Part shown: piece after piece, positions 1 through 11,350 of the stretch | Layout: every line of letters begins with the position of its first letter | Position numbering within the stretch: the stretch's first letter is position 1 | Assembly: GCA_015179025.1 (NCBI GenBank) | Contig: WHUX01000011.1 | Coordinates: forward strand, 62,001-126,000 | Source: Terfezia claveryi | Taxonomy: Eukaryota; Ascomycota; Pezizomycetes; Pezizales; Pezizaceae | Direction: 5' to 3' | DNA length: 64,000 nt | The notes under the pieces: generated by a model | What the model was told of the DNA's origin: nothing | Databases searched by the model: none | What the model saw: the letters and a program-made list of their open reading frames with translations, nothing else | Program-made: the position numbers and the translations under genes

Positions 1-673
1 TTTTGTTTGTTTTTTTTGTTTTAAGAAAAAAAAATTATGCTGTTTACTACATAGTATAGTACGGATAAAAACAGGTAACTACCTACTGTACTTAATCACA
101 CTATCAATCAATTGACAGAATAAATAATTCAATAAATAAATAATAAAAAATATATATAACTCTAGTTTTTACCCTGAAACTTTCAAAAAAAGAAATATGT
201 AACATAAATCTAACAGGTCGCCGGGTATCTACAGTAATTGGGGAGTAACATATGTACGGCGGGCACGGCTCACTGCGTCACGGAACCACACCACAGACAA
301 GTTATACAAGTACTGCAACACATCAAGTCAAATCCGCTTAAAATTGCAAACATTAACCACTACCCACACAGCCAAATAACCAACCTTGCCAGATCACCGA
401 GGCAATAAATATATGTACAAAAAAAAAAAAATCATTGGTATATGGCTGTGGCTCTTTTCCCACACATAAAAATAATATGATGAAATGGTACACTGCCCGG
501 TGAGAAGAGAAGAGGTAAATAAACTCAAAAAATAAAAGAGAAAAGAATATAAGCAGTCTCAAAAAAAGGATAGCTTTGCAGTGCAGGAGATGATAAGGAA
601 AAAAGCCCATATGCAAGGTAATATAACATAGACCCTATAATGTCGAAAGTGGTAAGCTTTCAATCTGTTATTT
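1..673. other. AT-rich intergenic, window edge
   Basis: No coding region is supported here. The stretch is AT-rich with poly-T and poly-A runs. It lies downstream of the minus-strand transporter gene, so its right-hand part is probably that gene's 3' untranslated region. Short open frames present are hydrophobic low-complexity readings. Confidence 0.5.
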
Positions 674-2045
674 CTACGCCTTTATAATCCCCTGACTCTG
701 CTGCTGCCTCTTTGTCTTGGCCTCCAACTCCACCTTCGCATACCACGCTCCTCCTAGCAGCGTCAGCGCGATCCCCAGGGCATTCATCCACGTGACCTTC
801 AGCCCCCAAAAGGCAATCGCCAAAATAATCGTCAATATCTGCTTCACATTCGCTGCCACCGTCATGGTCAACGCTCCCGTCTTTTTATTCGCCGTGAAGG
901 AGATGATGTTTAACGCAAACGCAATTAGACCATTGACGAGCAACACAACGACGTCTCGCCGGGTGAGGGATCCGTCGGCGGTGTACATCTTGAGGGACTC
1001 GAGTTCGCCTGTGAGGTAGGCGTAGAGGAGTGTCTGGATGAATGCCAGGGGCGACATGCGGTGGAGAAGCTCGAGGGGGGAGAGTCGGAGACGACCGGTT
1101 TGGATTTGATTCGTGACGACGGTTTTGAGGGCGGCGAGGAAGGCACCGAGGAGAGTCAGGGTGAAGCCGAGAGCGGTAAAGTAGTAGTCTCCGGCGGTTG
1201 CGAAGCCGACTCCGGCTACCACCTGGTGGGAGAGTTAGCTGGCCGATTGAGGGTGGAAGTGAGAAAATCAGGGGGGACGCACGGGGATGAGGGAGACGTA
1301 GGTCATTGTGCCATAGGTCTTGCGGAAGAAGACGACGTAGATTCCGACGGTGAAGAGGGGGGTCATGGCCCTGACCACCTGGTGGAAGGGAATGGTGACG
1401 AGGTTGCTATAGATAGCCGCGCATGGGTTAGCTTTTTGTGGTCTCTGGGACTTTTTTTTCCGTCAATTGGAGGGGTGGCCGTACAGGGAGACATTGCTGA
1501 TGGCGATATTGATGGTGTAGAGGGTGGAAAATAGAAACAGAACGAGGTTTTCCCGATCAGTTAACCTCGTCAGGGTAAATGCCCCCCGGTAGTAGAGTAT
1601 CAAGCAGCCCACGGAACCGCAAAATGTGTGGACCCCAGTCAGCAGGTACGGGAATGGGAACTGGAAACCGTCAGCTGCCCGTGAACTGTGAATGTTGGTT
1701 CAATGCAAACCCTGGGAAGCCAGGCCCGGGCCCTGCACTTTCGCCGTGAGGGCAATTCAGACGGAGGGACGGTGCAACTACCTTTCCCATCACCGCCTTG
1801 TTATACAGCGTCAACGCCAGATTCAAGGCAAAATAGACTGCCAGCCATGTGTACTGCTGCCGTATGGTGGGAGGTGCAGTGCTCTGCTGGGGCTGAGGAG
1901 GCTTTGGTATTATCAGCAGCGGGTTCGACGGTGACTGGGACTGCCGCCGGAAGTGGCCATTTTGCCGTGTGCTCGAGCTACTGGACGGGCCCACTGAGCC
2001 ATCCTGAGTGTGAAGCGGGAGTAGGTGCTCCTTCTGTTCGTTCAT
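674..2045 (-). CDS. TPT/DUF250 family nucleotide-sugar-type transporter
   Basis: This is a multi-pass membrane carrier of the triose-phosphate-translocator (TPT, DUF250, SLC35-like) family, expected in the Golgi or ER membrane. Four exons fit: 2045-1782, 1660-1485, 1406-1283 and 1222-674, all GT-AG with matching phases, giving 370 residues. Residues 1 to about 65 are Ser/Pro/Gln-rich and likely cytosolic. The membrane region then starts with WLAVYFALNLALTLYNKAV. Family hallmarks follow: FPYLLTGVHTFCGS, the VPFHQVVRAMTPLFT-like segment (here IPFHQVVRAMTPLFTV), and LGFTLTLLGAFLAALKTVVT with the SPLELLHRMSPLAF block. The C-terminus is short and basic (EAKTKRQQQ). The start ATG is the only one giving the conserved first segment. 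The family is clear; the transported substrate cannot be read from sequence. The gene is divergent from the ZIP transporter, about 1.5 kb apart. Confidence 0.88.
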
Positions 2046-2217
2046 GGCTGCCGGGGCTGGTGAATGATTCAGTTAGAAAGTACTGTTTGGTGTAAGCTGT
2101 GGGTATTATTGCGAACTGAAGATGAATTGGCTACGGCGACAGAATGGGACGTCCTGGGGGGTTTTGTTGCAAATGTTGAGCAGGCCCAGGTAGAGCAGGG
2201 CCAGTTGGCGGACGGTG

Positions 2218-2281
2218 GAGGTGGTGGGCGGGGGGGAGGGGGGAGGGGGGAGAGGTGGGGGGGGGGGAGGGGGGGGGGAAG
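2218..2281 (+). repeat. G-rich tract with quadruplex potential
   Basis: The + strand here is almost only G with a few A and T, with many runs of four or more G. Four closely spaced G-runs meet the simple sequence rule for G-quadruplex formation. It lies just upstream of the TPT transporter start, on the strand opposite to that gene's coding strand. A regulatory role is not shown. Confidence 0.55.
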
Positions 2282-2724
2282 GGAGAGAGAACAAAAGGGA
2301 CAGGCCGGGGACGACGGGATGCGAAAAGGCAATAAAAAATTAACCATAAGCGGACGCGACGCGGAAATGGGCCCCCTATCACGGCGAATTGGGATACCTA
2401 CGGGGGGGAGGGGGGAAGAAAAAGGAAAGAAAAAAAAAAAATGAGGTTGAATCGCATGTTCGCCTGTTCGCCGGAAGGGGCCTACGTATACAGTAATCCA
2501 CTCCGTACAGGCAGGAAAACATGAGTGCATATTATTATTATTATTTCATGTGGTTCATGTGGAGTACAGTAAGTATGTATGTATGTACAGTAGAAAGATG
2601 AAGGGGGCCACACTGGGATGAGAGCCAGCCGGTTGGCCAATTAGCCGGCCGTATGTAAGTACCGTTACAGACAGTATCTACATAGGTATCATAAAATCAT
2701 ACGTACGACAGGTTCCTGCGAGGG

Positions 2725-2805
2725 GGATGTGGGATGGAGGATGGGGATGGAGGATGGGGATGGAGGATGGGGGATGGGGGATGTGGGGATGGGCATGTGG
2801 CATGG
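2725..2805 (+). repeat. GGAT-type minisatellite
   Basis: Tandem variants of the unit GGATGGGGATGGA are repeated for about 80 bases, with slippage-type length variation (GGATGGGG, GGATGGGGG). It sits in non-coding DNA between the two divergent transporters. Confidence 0.6.
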
Positions 2806-3087
2806 GGAATAATAATAAATGGGGGAGATAGCCAGGAACATCAGGAACTAAACCACCACCACCGATGCCGGTTTTCCATCTGTTGCAATTATTAAACATG
2901 GGCAAAGGTTGTCGAGCATAAAGGTTACATTATTATATATATATGATATCGATGATATATGGATGCATATTATCTGCAAGGAATCTTGCATCCTGAGATG
3001 GTCACGCGGGCCATTTTGGGGGAGGGGGAAATGTTTCAGGTCCGTGATGTGCCGGCAGGCTGAGACGAGACTCTGAACTTCGGACGT

Positions 3088-3091
<4 letters not shown>

Positions 3092-3122
<31 letters not shown>
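3092..3122 (+). repeat. AT dinucleotide microsatellite
   Basis: An uninterrupted TA/AT repeat of about 30 bases, followed by further imperfect ATATA stretches to about 3195. It lies in the promoter region upstream of the ZIP transporter. Confidence 0.8.
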
Positions 3123-3126
<4 letters not shown>

Positions 3127-3530
3127 CTATAAACTTACAGTATAAATATATTATATATATACATATACAGGTATACTGTATATGTATATATATAAGTGAC
3201 ATATACATGTGGGGAAAGAGTTACTTGTCGCCCCCGTAGTTTGCTTCATCCGAACTCCCCGGCCCGTGGCGTCCTGCCCTGCAGAACTGCCGCATATTCG
3301 TGACACCTCCCGCCCCGCAAAACTCAACAATAAGCAGTTTCGCTGTCAAGCTGAGCAAAGTATCGCGTCTCGCAATCCCACGCGGTGACGCCACGGCACT
3401 TTTGATTCTCATACTTATATAACTAAACTATACTTGCACGCCAGGAAACAGCTCCAATTGAGACAGTCTGCCGGAGGAAGCAAACCGTTCAAGGACAGAA
3501 CGACTTCCCCCCCCCCCTCCCCCCAACAAA

Positions 3531-5634
3531 ATGAATTGCCCTACAAGAGACCAGCTGGAGGGTATTCGTGCCCCGGGAACCAACGTTTTTCCTTATGATC
3601 GCTGGCTTACATGTAAAAAAACAGGGGACCCACATCCCGACTGGAACCAAAACCCACCCTTTCTGGCTCCCGAGCTTACCACCAGGGCTTCGCTCGTACG
3701 TCCCATGCCATCACATTTCCCATATCCCCATACCCCGCTCCACCTCAGCCGAAGGAAAAATTATCAAGCGTGAGGGAACTCACTGGGGCCCACCAGGTCT
3801 GCGGCGGGAAAAAAGACGGAAGATATGACCTGCCATTACATGTCCTCGCCTTGTTTATAATCCTCGTCTTGAGTACTCTAGGTACGTTCCAAAGTTGCCC
3901 TGGAGCTGCTGCATAGGGGGACTGGGGAATGGGCGGATTTGGGCATGGGGTATTGGGACTAAGTGTTGGTGGAGGGGTATAATAGCATGTTCGTTCCCAC
4001 TTATGGTCAAAAAGTTTCCGTGGCTGAAAGTCCCTCATCATTTCCTGTGAGTTTCACCACCACCCACCTAAACTGACGATTTGCCTAATTTCTAACCAAT
4101 ATTGGGCTTCCAATTTAGTTTCCTCTCACGGCAGTATGCCCCCCCCAAAAAAAATACCTTGCCTCAGCAACCAGTCTCCATTTCCTAACTTTTTCGTAAC
4201 AGCCTCGGTACTGGTGTTCTAATTGCCACAGCTTTCGTTCACGTACGTCCAAGAAGCTGCACCTTCCGGCCGTTGTTCCCCGCTAACGCAGCGACAGCTC
4301 CTACCCACAGCATTCACCTCCCTCACCGACCCATGCCTCCCTCCATTCTGGAACAAAAGCTACCCAGCCATGGCGGGCCTTATATCGATGTGTGCGGTCT
4401 TTCTAGTCGTCACAATCGAAATGACCTTCTCATCTATGAACGGAGAAGCCCTAGGGGGGTGTCATGGTGGGCATTCACTTGGAATTGGTGGTAATTCGGA
4501 AAGGCCGGGGTATCAGCCGATTGATGGACATGGGGAAGACGAAATGAATGGGGGAATGGGTGGGGGAGAGGGCCGTGGACTTGGACTTGGAAGGCTAAAT
4601 GGTAATACCATGGGAAATCTCGGCGTCAATGAAGAAGAGGTGAATGTATTGGATGAGATTGCGAGTAAGAGACGTGGTTCGAGGCATAGACGGAGTGGGA
4701 GTATCGCTGAAGGTTTGAGAAGCTTGGAAAGGTTGGTTCTGTTGACCCCCACCCTCATAGTGAATCCTCGGTTTATTAATCCTGCATTTCCCTCACTGCA
4801 GAGAAAACATCTCCCTTGACCTCCTCAGCCCACATAACCTTGCCCCAATAACCTCCGACATCTCCGCCATCGACTCTGACTCTGACAATGACTCGGTCGA
4901 CAATCTCATTCTTTCCAATCCCACCACTCCCAGCATTACCAGAACTAGACCAATCCAACCCGCTCATCCCCCCACCGGACGCCGCCACGGCCATATCCGC
5001 ACATTCTCAAACGCATCGGGGCAATCTTCAAGCGGGAGCATCCGCCTCTTTCGACGAAAACTCACCGATGCCCAGCAGCAGCAAAAGAACCTTTTGCAGG
5101 TGGTACTCCTCGAAGCGGGAATTCTGTTTCATAGTGTCTTTATCGGAATGGCGCTTTCGGTTGCGACTGGGTCGAATTTTATTGTCTTGCTTATTGCCAT
5201 TTCGTTTCATCGTACGTGTCTTCATCCCCAAAATACCCGCATCCCATACTAATTCCCCCTTTTCTCAACAAGAAACCTTTGAGGGCCTCGCCCTGGGCTC
5301 CCGGATCGCTGCCCTCCGTACTTTCCCATCTGGGTCTCTACGGCCATGGCTCATGACCCTCGCCTACGGCACAACCACCCCTGTCGGGCAAGCTATTGGC
5401 TTGGCTACGAGGAATCTTTATGATCCTCAGAGCCAGGCTGGGTTGTTGATGGTTGGAGTGATGAATGCGATTAGTAGTGGGTTATTGCTATTTGCAGGGT
5501 TGGTTGAGCTGCTTGCAGAGGACTTTTTGAGTGATGAGAGTTATATTGTGTTGAGCGGAAGGAGGAGGGTGCAGGCTGGGTTGGCGGTAGTGGTGGGGGC
5601 GGCGGGGATGGCTGCAGTGGGTGCTTGGGCGTAG
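3531..5634 (+). CDS. ZIP family zinc transporter
   Basis: Plasma-membrane (or organelle) metal importer of the ZIP family, Zrt-like. Eight exons fit in phase: 3531-3695, 3797-3881, 3986-4046, 4119-4133 (a 15-nt microexon), 4203-4242, 4298-4731, 4802-5211 and 5273-5634, giving 523 residues. The first membrane segment reads HVLALFIILVLSTLA; the second contains LGTGVLIATAFVHLLPTAF. A long cytosolic loop of about 200 residues carries scattered His/Asp/Glu (GGCHGGHSLG, DGHGEDEMNG), as in this family. The metal-site helices are present: LLEAGILFHSVFIGMALSV and FHQTFEGLALGSRIA, the family signature. The remaining C-terminal segments follow (GQAIGLATRNLY, LLLFAGLVELLAEDF). A CT/C-rich leader precedes the ATG. 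The start is chosen because it is the first ATG, and donor GTACGT at 3696 joins in phase to the CGG-containing second exon. Exon 1 has no conserved motif and is the least certain part. Confidence 0.88.
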
Positions 5635-6635
5635 AGGCAAGGATGGGGTCTAACGATATGGTTCATTTTGGAGGTTATGGGAAATGGGAACGGAATTTAC
5701 GGTCTCCTTTTACTGGTTTTTCTTTTTTTCTTTATTTCTTTTTTTTCTTATACTTTTCTCCTCAATGTTTTGGTCGGCATAACTATTTCCCTGAAATTAC
5801 CTTTTTTATCAATTTTTTTTTTCAAGTTCCGAGGAGGTGTGGATACAATGATTCCCTCATTCCCTTTCGTAAGGGAAAAGTTACTTACCCTGAAAACCAG
5901 AACGCAAGTGCTCTGGGCACCAACGGAAGATTTTCAAAATCACTTCAAATAAAAAAATCTCTCTGGCGCCAGAAATGTATCAATCATATATATATATCAC
6001 CCAGTCCTACCTACCTCTATCCTTCCTATATCCTCCTATTCTTGTCTTGTCTTGTCTTGTATTTTTTAATTTTTTTTTTTTTTAATTAAATTTTTTCAAG
6101 GGTCTAAAAAAATTGTTGGCTTCTTCCCTCCCTTCCCCCCTTCCCCTTCCCCCTTCTTACCGGCCCCCACCGGAGAAGAGAGAAAAGAGAAGAGAGATCA
6201 CTTCACTTCACTTCACTTCATTTCACTTCACTTTACCTCACTGCTGGGTAAAAAAAAGGAAAAAAGGGAAAGGTAAAAATAGTATTGTAGATTTCAAAGA
6301 AGATTTGTTTGTTTATTTAGATGCCACCAGTCGAACCCTGAAATATACACACAATCAGGAAGTAAAAATGAAAAAAAAAAAAAAAAAAAAAAATAGAAAA
6401 AAGAAAAAGGAGGAGGAAGAACTACCCAACAAACCAAACACAGCAAAGTGCACGAAACCAAACCAATCTGCAACCTTCGCAGTTCCCCAAACAAAAAAGA
6501 ATTAGAAAAAAAAAAAAAAAAAAAAAAGTTAAGTATACAATGCAAAGCCTCCCCATCGCACTCCCACCCATGCAATCCTCACTCCCCACCCCTCCTACTC
6601 CTCAATACCCTCCACCATTCGATTTTGGGAGGAAG
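5635..6635. other. Convergent intergenic region with low-complexity tracts
   Basis: This kilobase lies between the convergent ZIP and TAF2 genes and is probably 3' untranslated DNA of both. It contains long T runs, a CTTGT pentamer array (about 6043-6062), an ACTTC array (about 6199-6236) and two long A runs (about 6370-6393 and 6508-6528). No coding region is supported. Confidence 0.5.
6199..6236 (+). repeat. ACTTC pentamer microsatellite
   Basis: Five to seven head-to-tail copies of CACTT/ACTTC with single-base changes, in the 3' flank shared by the ZIP and TAF2 genes. Confidence 0.7.
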
Positions 6636-9600
6636 CTACCCTCCGCCACTTCCCCCCGTTCCCTTCCCCGGGTTCAATTTCAACTTAATCTTCAATGGCA
6701 CCACCATCTTCTGCACCGGCGTCGGAGTCTGCGGCGGTGCTGGTGCACCTGTTCCACCCTTCTTTTCACCACCCACACCGGCCGCCGCCCCAGTCTCAGT
6801 CTTAATCTTCTTTGCTCTCGCCTGACCACCTTCATCTCTAGCGGGAGTAGGCCCCGCGCCGCGTTCTCGGTTACCTTCCCCCTTTTTCTTCCTATTTGTT
6901 GTCCTAGGTGTTGCGGCTGCACCTGGTATTGCTGCTGCGGAGGGGGGTTTAATCTTCAATGTAAGCGGTGCGTTTGGTGTTGCCGATGTAGGCGCGGGTA
7001 TTCGTGGTGGTAAATTCGTATTTATCGATGGAATAGGTGTTTGAAGGGTTTGGTTCGTAAAATGTATGGATGGTTTCTTTTGGTGGGAGTTGGGGCCGGG
7101 TGTAGCGGGTACTGCTGATTGGGATGGTAGGGGCGGTTTGAATGATGGGCCAGTGGGGAACTGGCGGTGTTGCCATTTGAAGTGTAGGACACCCTGAGTA
7201 GGGCGCGTGTTAGTTTGGATAATACACAACTAAAAGAGGAGAAAAGACATACCTTTCCAACATGTGTACACGTCAGATGTTTCGGTAGCTTGAGGGTAAC
7301 AATCAAGGATGTCTTCTCGTCATATAAGATTTGACATATGTCTAGCAATTCCCCCAACTCCATGATACCCAGCTCCGGTGACCTCCACACCATTGTCAGC
7401 AAGGACTCTAAAAAACTCAAGAAGAGGTAATAGCATACTCAATCGTTTTCCACAAGGCCTCCGCAAAGGCCTTCTGTCCACCCAACTCCTCTTGCAACGA
7501 TTTCATTGCCCCCACAATCCCCTCTCTCGCCAACCCCTTCCTCCTCCTCATCGCCGTCTCACCCATTCCCCCTTCTCCACTCTCCTCCTCTATTATCATC
7601 TCCCCAAAGTTCGACTGTGCTGACCTGTCCTGCTGCACCTTATTCCCACCAAAAATCGCCAACGAGCCCAACCCCGTTGTAAAAATCTTGAGGAGGTTCC
7701 GCCGTATATAAGGGGATGGATCAGAAGCAATCACATTAAGAATGTACGGAAAAAGCTCTGGCCTTTGCAGCGCACCCAGCTCAATAAGACATTCAAATGC
7801 TTTAAGCCGTAGCTGGTCAAGATTAGATTCTTGGGTGTAAGCAAGGAGCTCAACGAAGTTTGGTTTTATGATCTGATGTTTGACAAGATCGCGCTTGATC
7901 TAAAAGACGAAAGACAGAAAGTTAGAAACAGAAGGTCAGTATACGATATGGATACACGATAGCTGTTACCATACGGTAATCTGGTTGCTGGTTGGATTAC
8001 GTACCTCTAGAGCAGCCTCCGATATCACGTTTTGATATGAAGGTACCCATTGATCCATCCTCTGATGCCGCTCCACCTCACTTAACGCAGTCGCCTTTGC
8101 ATCCTTCTCCTCTTGATCTTCAAAATCAAAATTCTGATATCCGTCATTATCGCTATCCGGTAGAACCATCAGCGTGCGAGCCAGTGACTTCATAAGCGTA
8201 GCAATGTAATGACAGTCTGATATCTATACCCCAATAACTTAATTAGCCACGCTCGCTGGTTTGGACGACGGGGGGGGGGGGGCTAAACGCACAGGATTAT
8301 TCGAATTATCATTATATCGCAACAAATCCAACAAAAACTTTTGCACCGTAAGCGGTGTACTTCCGAAATTATTCCGTATCTGGGCCATCGCCTCCGGGAT
8401 AGCCTTTTGCACAAAATATACCGTGAACTCTGAGAAATCGTTGCCTCTAGGTAGGGGAGAGCCGGGGAAACAATAGAACTCCTGAAACGCCTTTTTCAAG
8501 TGAAATTCGCCTATCCAATTAAGCTCCGGCCTTGCACACTACTCGTGTTGTCAGCATATTTGAGATCTAGAATCCTAGTGAGCAGTCATACTTTAGCAAG
8601 GGCAAAAGCTGCCTCTATTCGTATGCCATAGTAGTACCGCCGGTCCATCAATGTCCTGACTAGTATTGATGAGACCAAAGCGGACTCCCTGGCCTTCGAG
8701 AAGTGTTGGATGGCCTGTGGAGCGTATCACATTAGCAACCCTCATTACTTCACTCAGCCAGACAATCTCCTACCTCATACTGCGCAACAACATCCCGATC
8801 CTGCTGCAACTGAGATAAGAACATATAATCCGGCTGATTCAGCGTAATTGTACAAATCCATTCAAAATCCGCATCCATCCTAATCCATTCAAAACTTTCT
8901 TGACCCATTCGCTCCTCTTCCTCCTTCGACCACTCCTCGATCCGCCAGTCCGCAATCTCCTCCTCGCTTTGTAGTACATCTCCGAGACAATATAAAAGCA
9001 CATCATCAGCTTGATCCAAGCTAATATCGATACCTGCAGCTACCGCCGCCCTTTCTTTCTGCCGCCGTGTCCTCTTAAGACGCTTGTACTTTGTATTGTA
9101 CGGTATGTCGAGCTTGGTGTACCCCTCTGAGATATTGACAACATGCTCGTACGGTGTTCCATCTGCTTCATGTATTCGAATTGTCATGGGGCCGGAGTAT
9201 ACAGGCAGGACAGGACCAGCGACTACCCCTCGCTGTTGTGCTCTGGCTTCCATCATAAAGTCTTCCGGCTGAAGTCGCTTCTGTGGTGTCTCTGTAGCCT
9301 GTACTTGCTTGATACCCATCTCAATTACCAACTTCTTCTTGTTGAACCGTTGCGATACTTCAAAGCGGGGATATCCAGAACCGTAAACCCATTGCGTAAA
9401 AAAAGAGTCTAGCTTCGAATGGGAAATCTTCTCACACATTTTTATAAAATATTGCGTGCAAAGTTCATTATTTGCCAGCTCTCCAGTTGTCGAGTGAAGT
9501 ATAATTCTCCGCAACGTTCGGTGAAGAACGTAACTTCCAGAGAGTTTCCATAGTCTTTGCTCCAGGATGAACAGCACCAGAGGAGCCTTGAGAATCATGA

Positions 9601-11350
9601 ACTCCAAATCCCTAACATCAAAGGGAGCCCTAACCCCTTGGGCATAGAGCGACGGTCTGCCGATATCCAAATCACAAACTCGCTCTGCATCCTTCTTTAA
9701 TCGGAACCGGTATTCATTCTTCCCCATGATTTTTTTCATGAATTCCCCAGTCATATAATACCCAATACCGATGATTACCCATAGATCTGACCACTCTTTT
9801 GGCCTAATGTTCACGCCCACCCACTGCGCAGCCAGTGTATAGGTGAGCTTGCGGGTCGCAATATATATTGGGTCAATGACATCTTCCGGGAACAGCAAAT
9901 GGTTGCTACATATTGAAAATGATGCGGATTCGACTGTCGAAGTTGGGAGGTCATCAACAAAAGCCAGCTTATACGAGGTATATGGGTAGGAGCCAAAATC
10001 TCGAACAAAGAAATCCACCGCCTGTCAAACATAGGTTAGAATATTTTGTTTCCATGATACGAGAAAGCATAATGTTTACCTTATGCATAAATACGCAAGT
10101 ATTTCTGAGCTCGTGTTCCCTCCCAGGAAGGCAGTACCCCATAACTTCGACTGCAATGGCGCTCATAGCGTCATCTTCATCCTGGTCTCTGTACTCTGAT
10201 AGATTCACTTTTTCAAAAGGCCCCACAGCAAAAGACACATGATGTGCTGCTATTTCTTTATCGTGTATGAATACCAAAGTCTTCCTTGAAGAGTCTGCGG
10301 AATTAATAACCTTTATTTGCTGTGTGTCAGCACCTCTGATTTACTTCCAATGATATCTAAAACACTGACCTCATCCTGCAGATCCCCACTACAAATCACC
10401 GCGAGGTCCAAATCACTATATTCGTCGATTTCGTCGGAATCTACTTCAACGATATCGGTCATAACAGTATCTCCTCCCACATTCCCACTTTTTGCCGCTC
10501 GCCGTATATCGCCTATTGTACGCGGAACAGTAATTTCTAGATCCCAGGTACATTTCTCATGCACGTCATCAATGCATGGGAATATTGCAGATGAGGAACC
10601 AGGGAGCGGGGAATGTGTAGTATATGCATGTGGGAACCTCTGATCTTCAGGATCACATCCCACAAAATGGAAGCCATCCCGTATATTTTCCAAGGTGAAC
10701 TCAATTCGAACTATTATCGGTACAAACGCGGGTGTGGATGCATCTACTCGAGCTGTCATTGCCACACCTCCGGTATTGATGTCAGGAGAGTGCCGCCTTG
10801 AGCCAGGTATATAACGATTGAGTAACGCATGTTGGGCGGCAGTGGAAAATGGATCCTATATGCCCCTGCGGTTTAGACGAGGCTTTCAGACTTGCAAGGT
10901 ATAGATACTAACAGTAGGCTCAATTTTCACGCTCTTGGGGAATGTAATAACGAGCTCTTCCTCAGGTGGATCCTTGACCATAGGTGCCAATTTCGCCCTC
11001 AGCATGTGATATTGGTTCACCGTCGCAGTGTCATGTAACTTCAGCCTCTCATACGGATTCGAGTACTCGGAGATCGGCGCCTTCCCATTGACCGAAGTCT
11101 TCGTGATGGCTAAGGGCTCATTAGTACTATAGAGCCCCAATGCTCGAGATGGGCAACATACTGCATTGACGGCAGTTCAACTTGATTTGTTTAAGCAGTG
11201 GGTCCGTTGGTATCACAGTGATTTCCGTCCATCCCTATATAGCCAGAATTATCAGCCCATCGACGTCTGGCAAAAAACTACTCCAGCTGAAGAAGTCTAC
11301 CTTTAACGACTTGTCCACGAAATTGACCTCGAGTCCAACCCTTTGGTGGC
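6636..11350 (-). CDS. taf2: TFIID subunit TAF2 (5' exon unresolved)
   Basis: TAF2 is the large TFIID subunit that contacts core-promoter DNA. Its N-terminal two thirds have an M1-aminopeptidase-like fold without catalysis. Twelve exons fit in phase: 11350-11301, 11234-11162, 11109-10913, 10855-10345, 10294-10080, 10021-8774, 8714-8592, 8538-8293, 8223-8005, 7899-7439, 7382-7253 and 7193-6636, about 1,343 codons. Landmarks: HQRVGLEVNFVDKSLKGWTE, the IPTDPLLKQIKLNCRQC strand pair, SEYSNPYERLKL, DLEITVPRTIGDIRR, VFIHDKEIAAHHVSFAVGPF, MDRRYYYGIRIEAAFALAK, SDCHYIATLMKSLA (HEAT-like repeats), and a basic Pro/Lys-rich tail with LKIK motifs. The first exon must end with one extra base before 11350. 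No ATG reads cleanly into that phase, so the start is probably between 11.39 and 11.75 kb, possibly behind another intron. Family assignment is strong. Confidence 0.9.

Larger units (their letters stand above)
2046..3530. promoter_or_regulatory. Shared divergent intergenic region with G-rich and AT repeats
   Basis: This 1.5 kb gap separates two divergent transporter starts, so both promoters should lie here. It holds a strongly G-rich tract (about 2218-2281), a short GGAT-type minisatellite (about 2725-2805), a TACAGTA word near 2585, and an (AT)n microsatellite (about 3092-3122). No gene is supported; the open frames seen are antisense readings of the G-rich tract giving poly-proline. Promoter function is inferred from position only. 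Confidence 0.4.

Noticed and set aside
1061..1534. Long plus-strand frame overlapping the TPT transporter
   Set aside because: It is the antisense of real exons and crosses their introns; composition is Gly/Glu-rich as expected for a shadow frame.
2069..2530. Minus-strand frames rich in proline
   Set aside because: They are readings of the G-rich tract and homopolymers, with no conserved segment.
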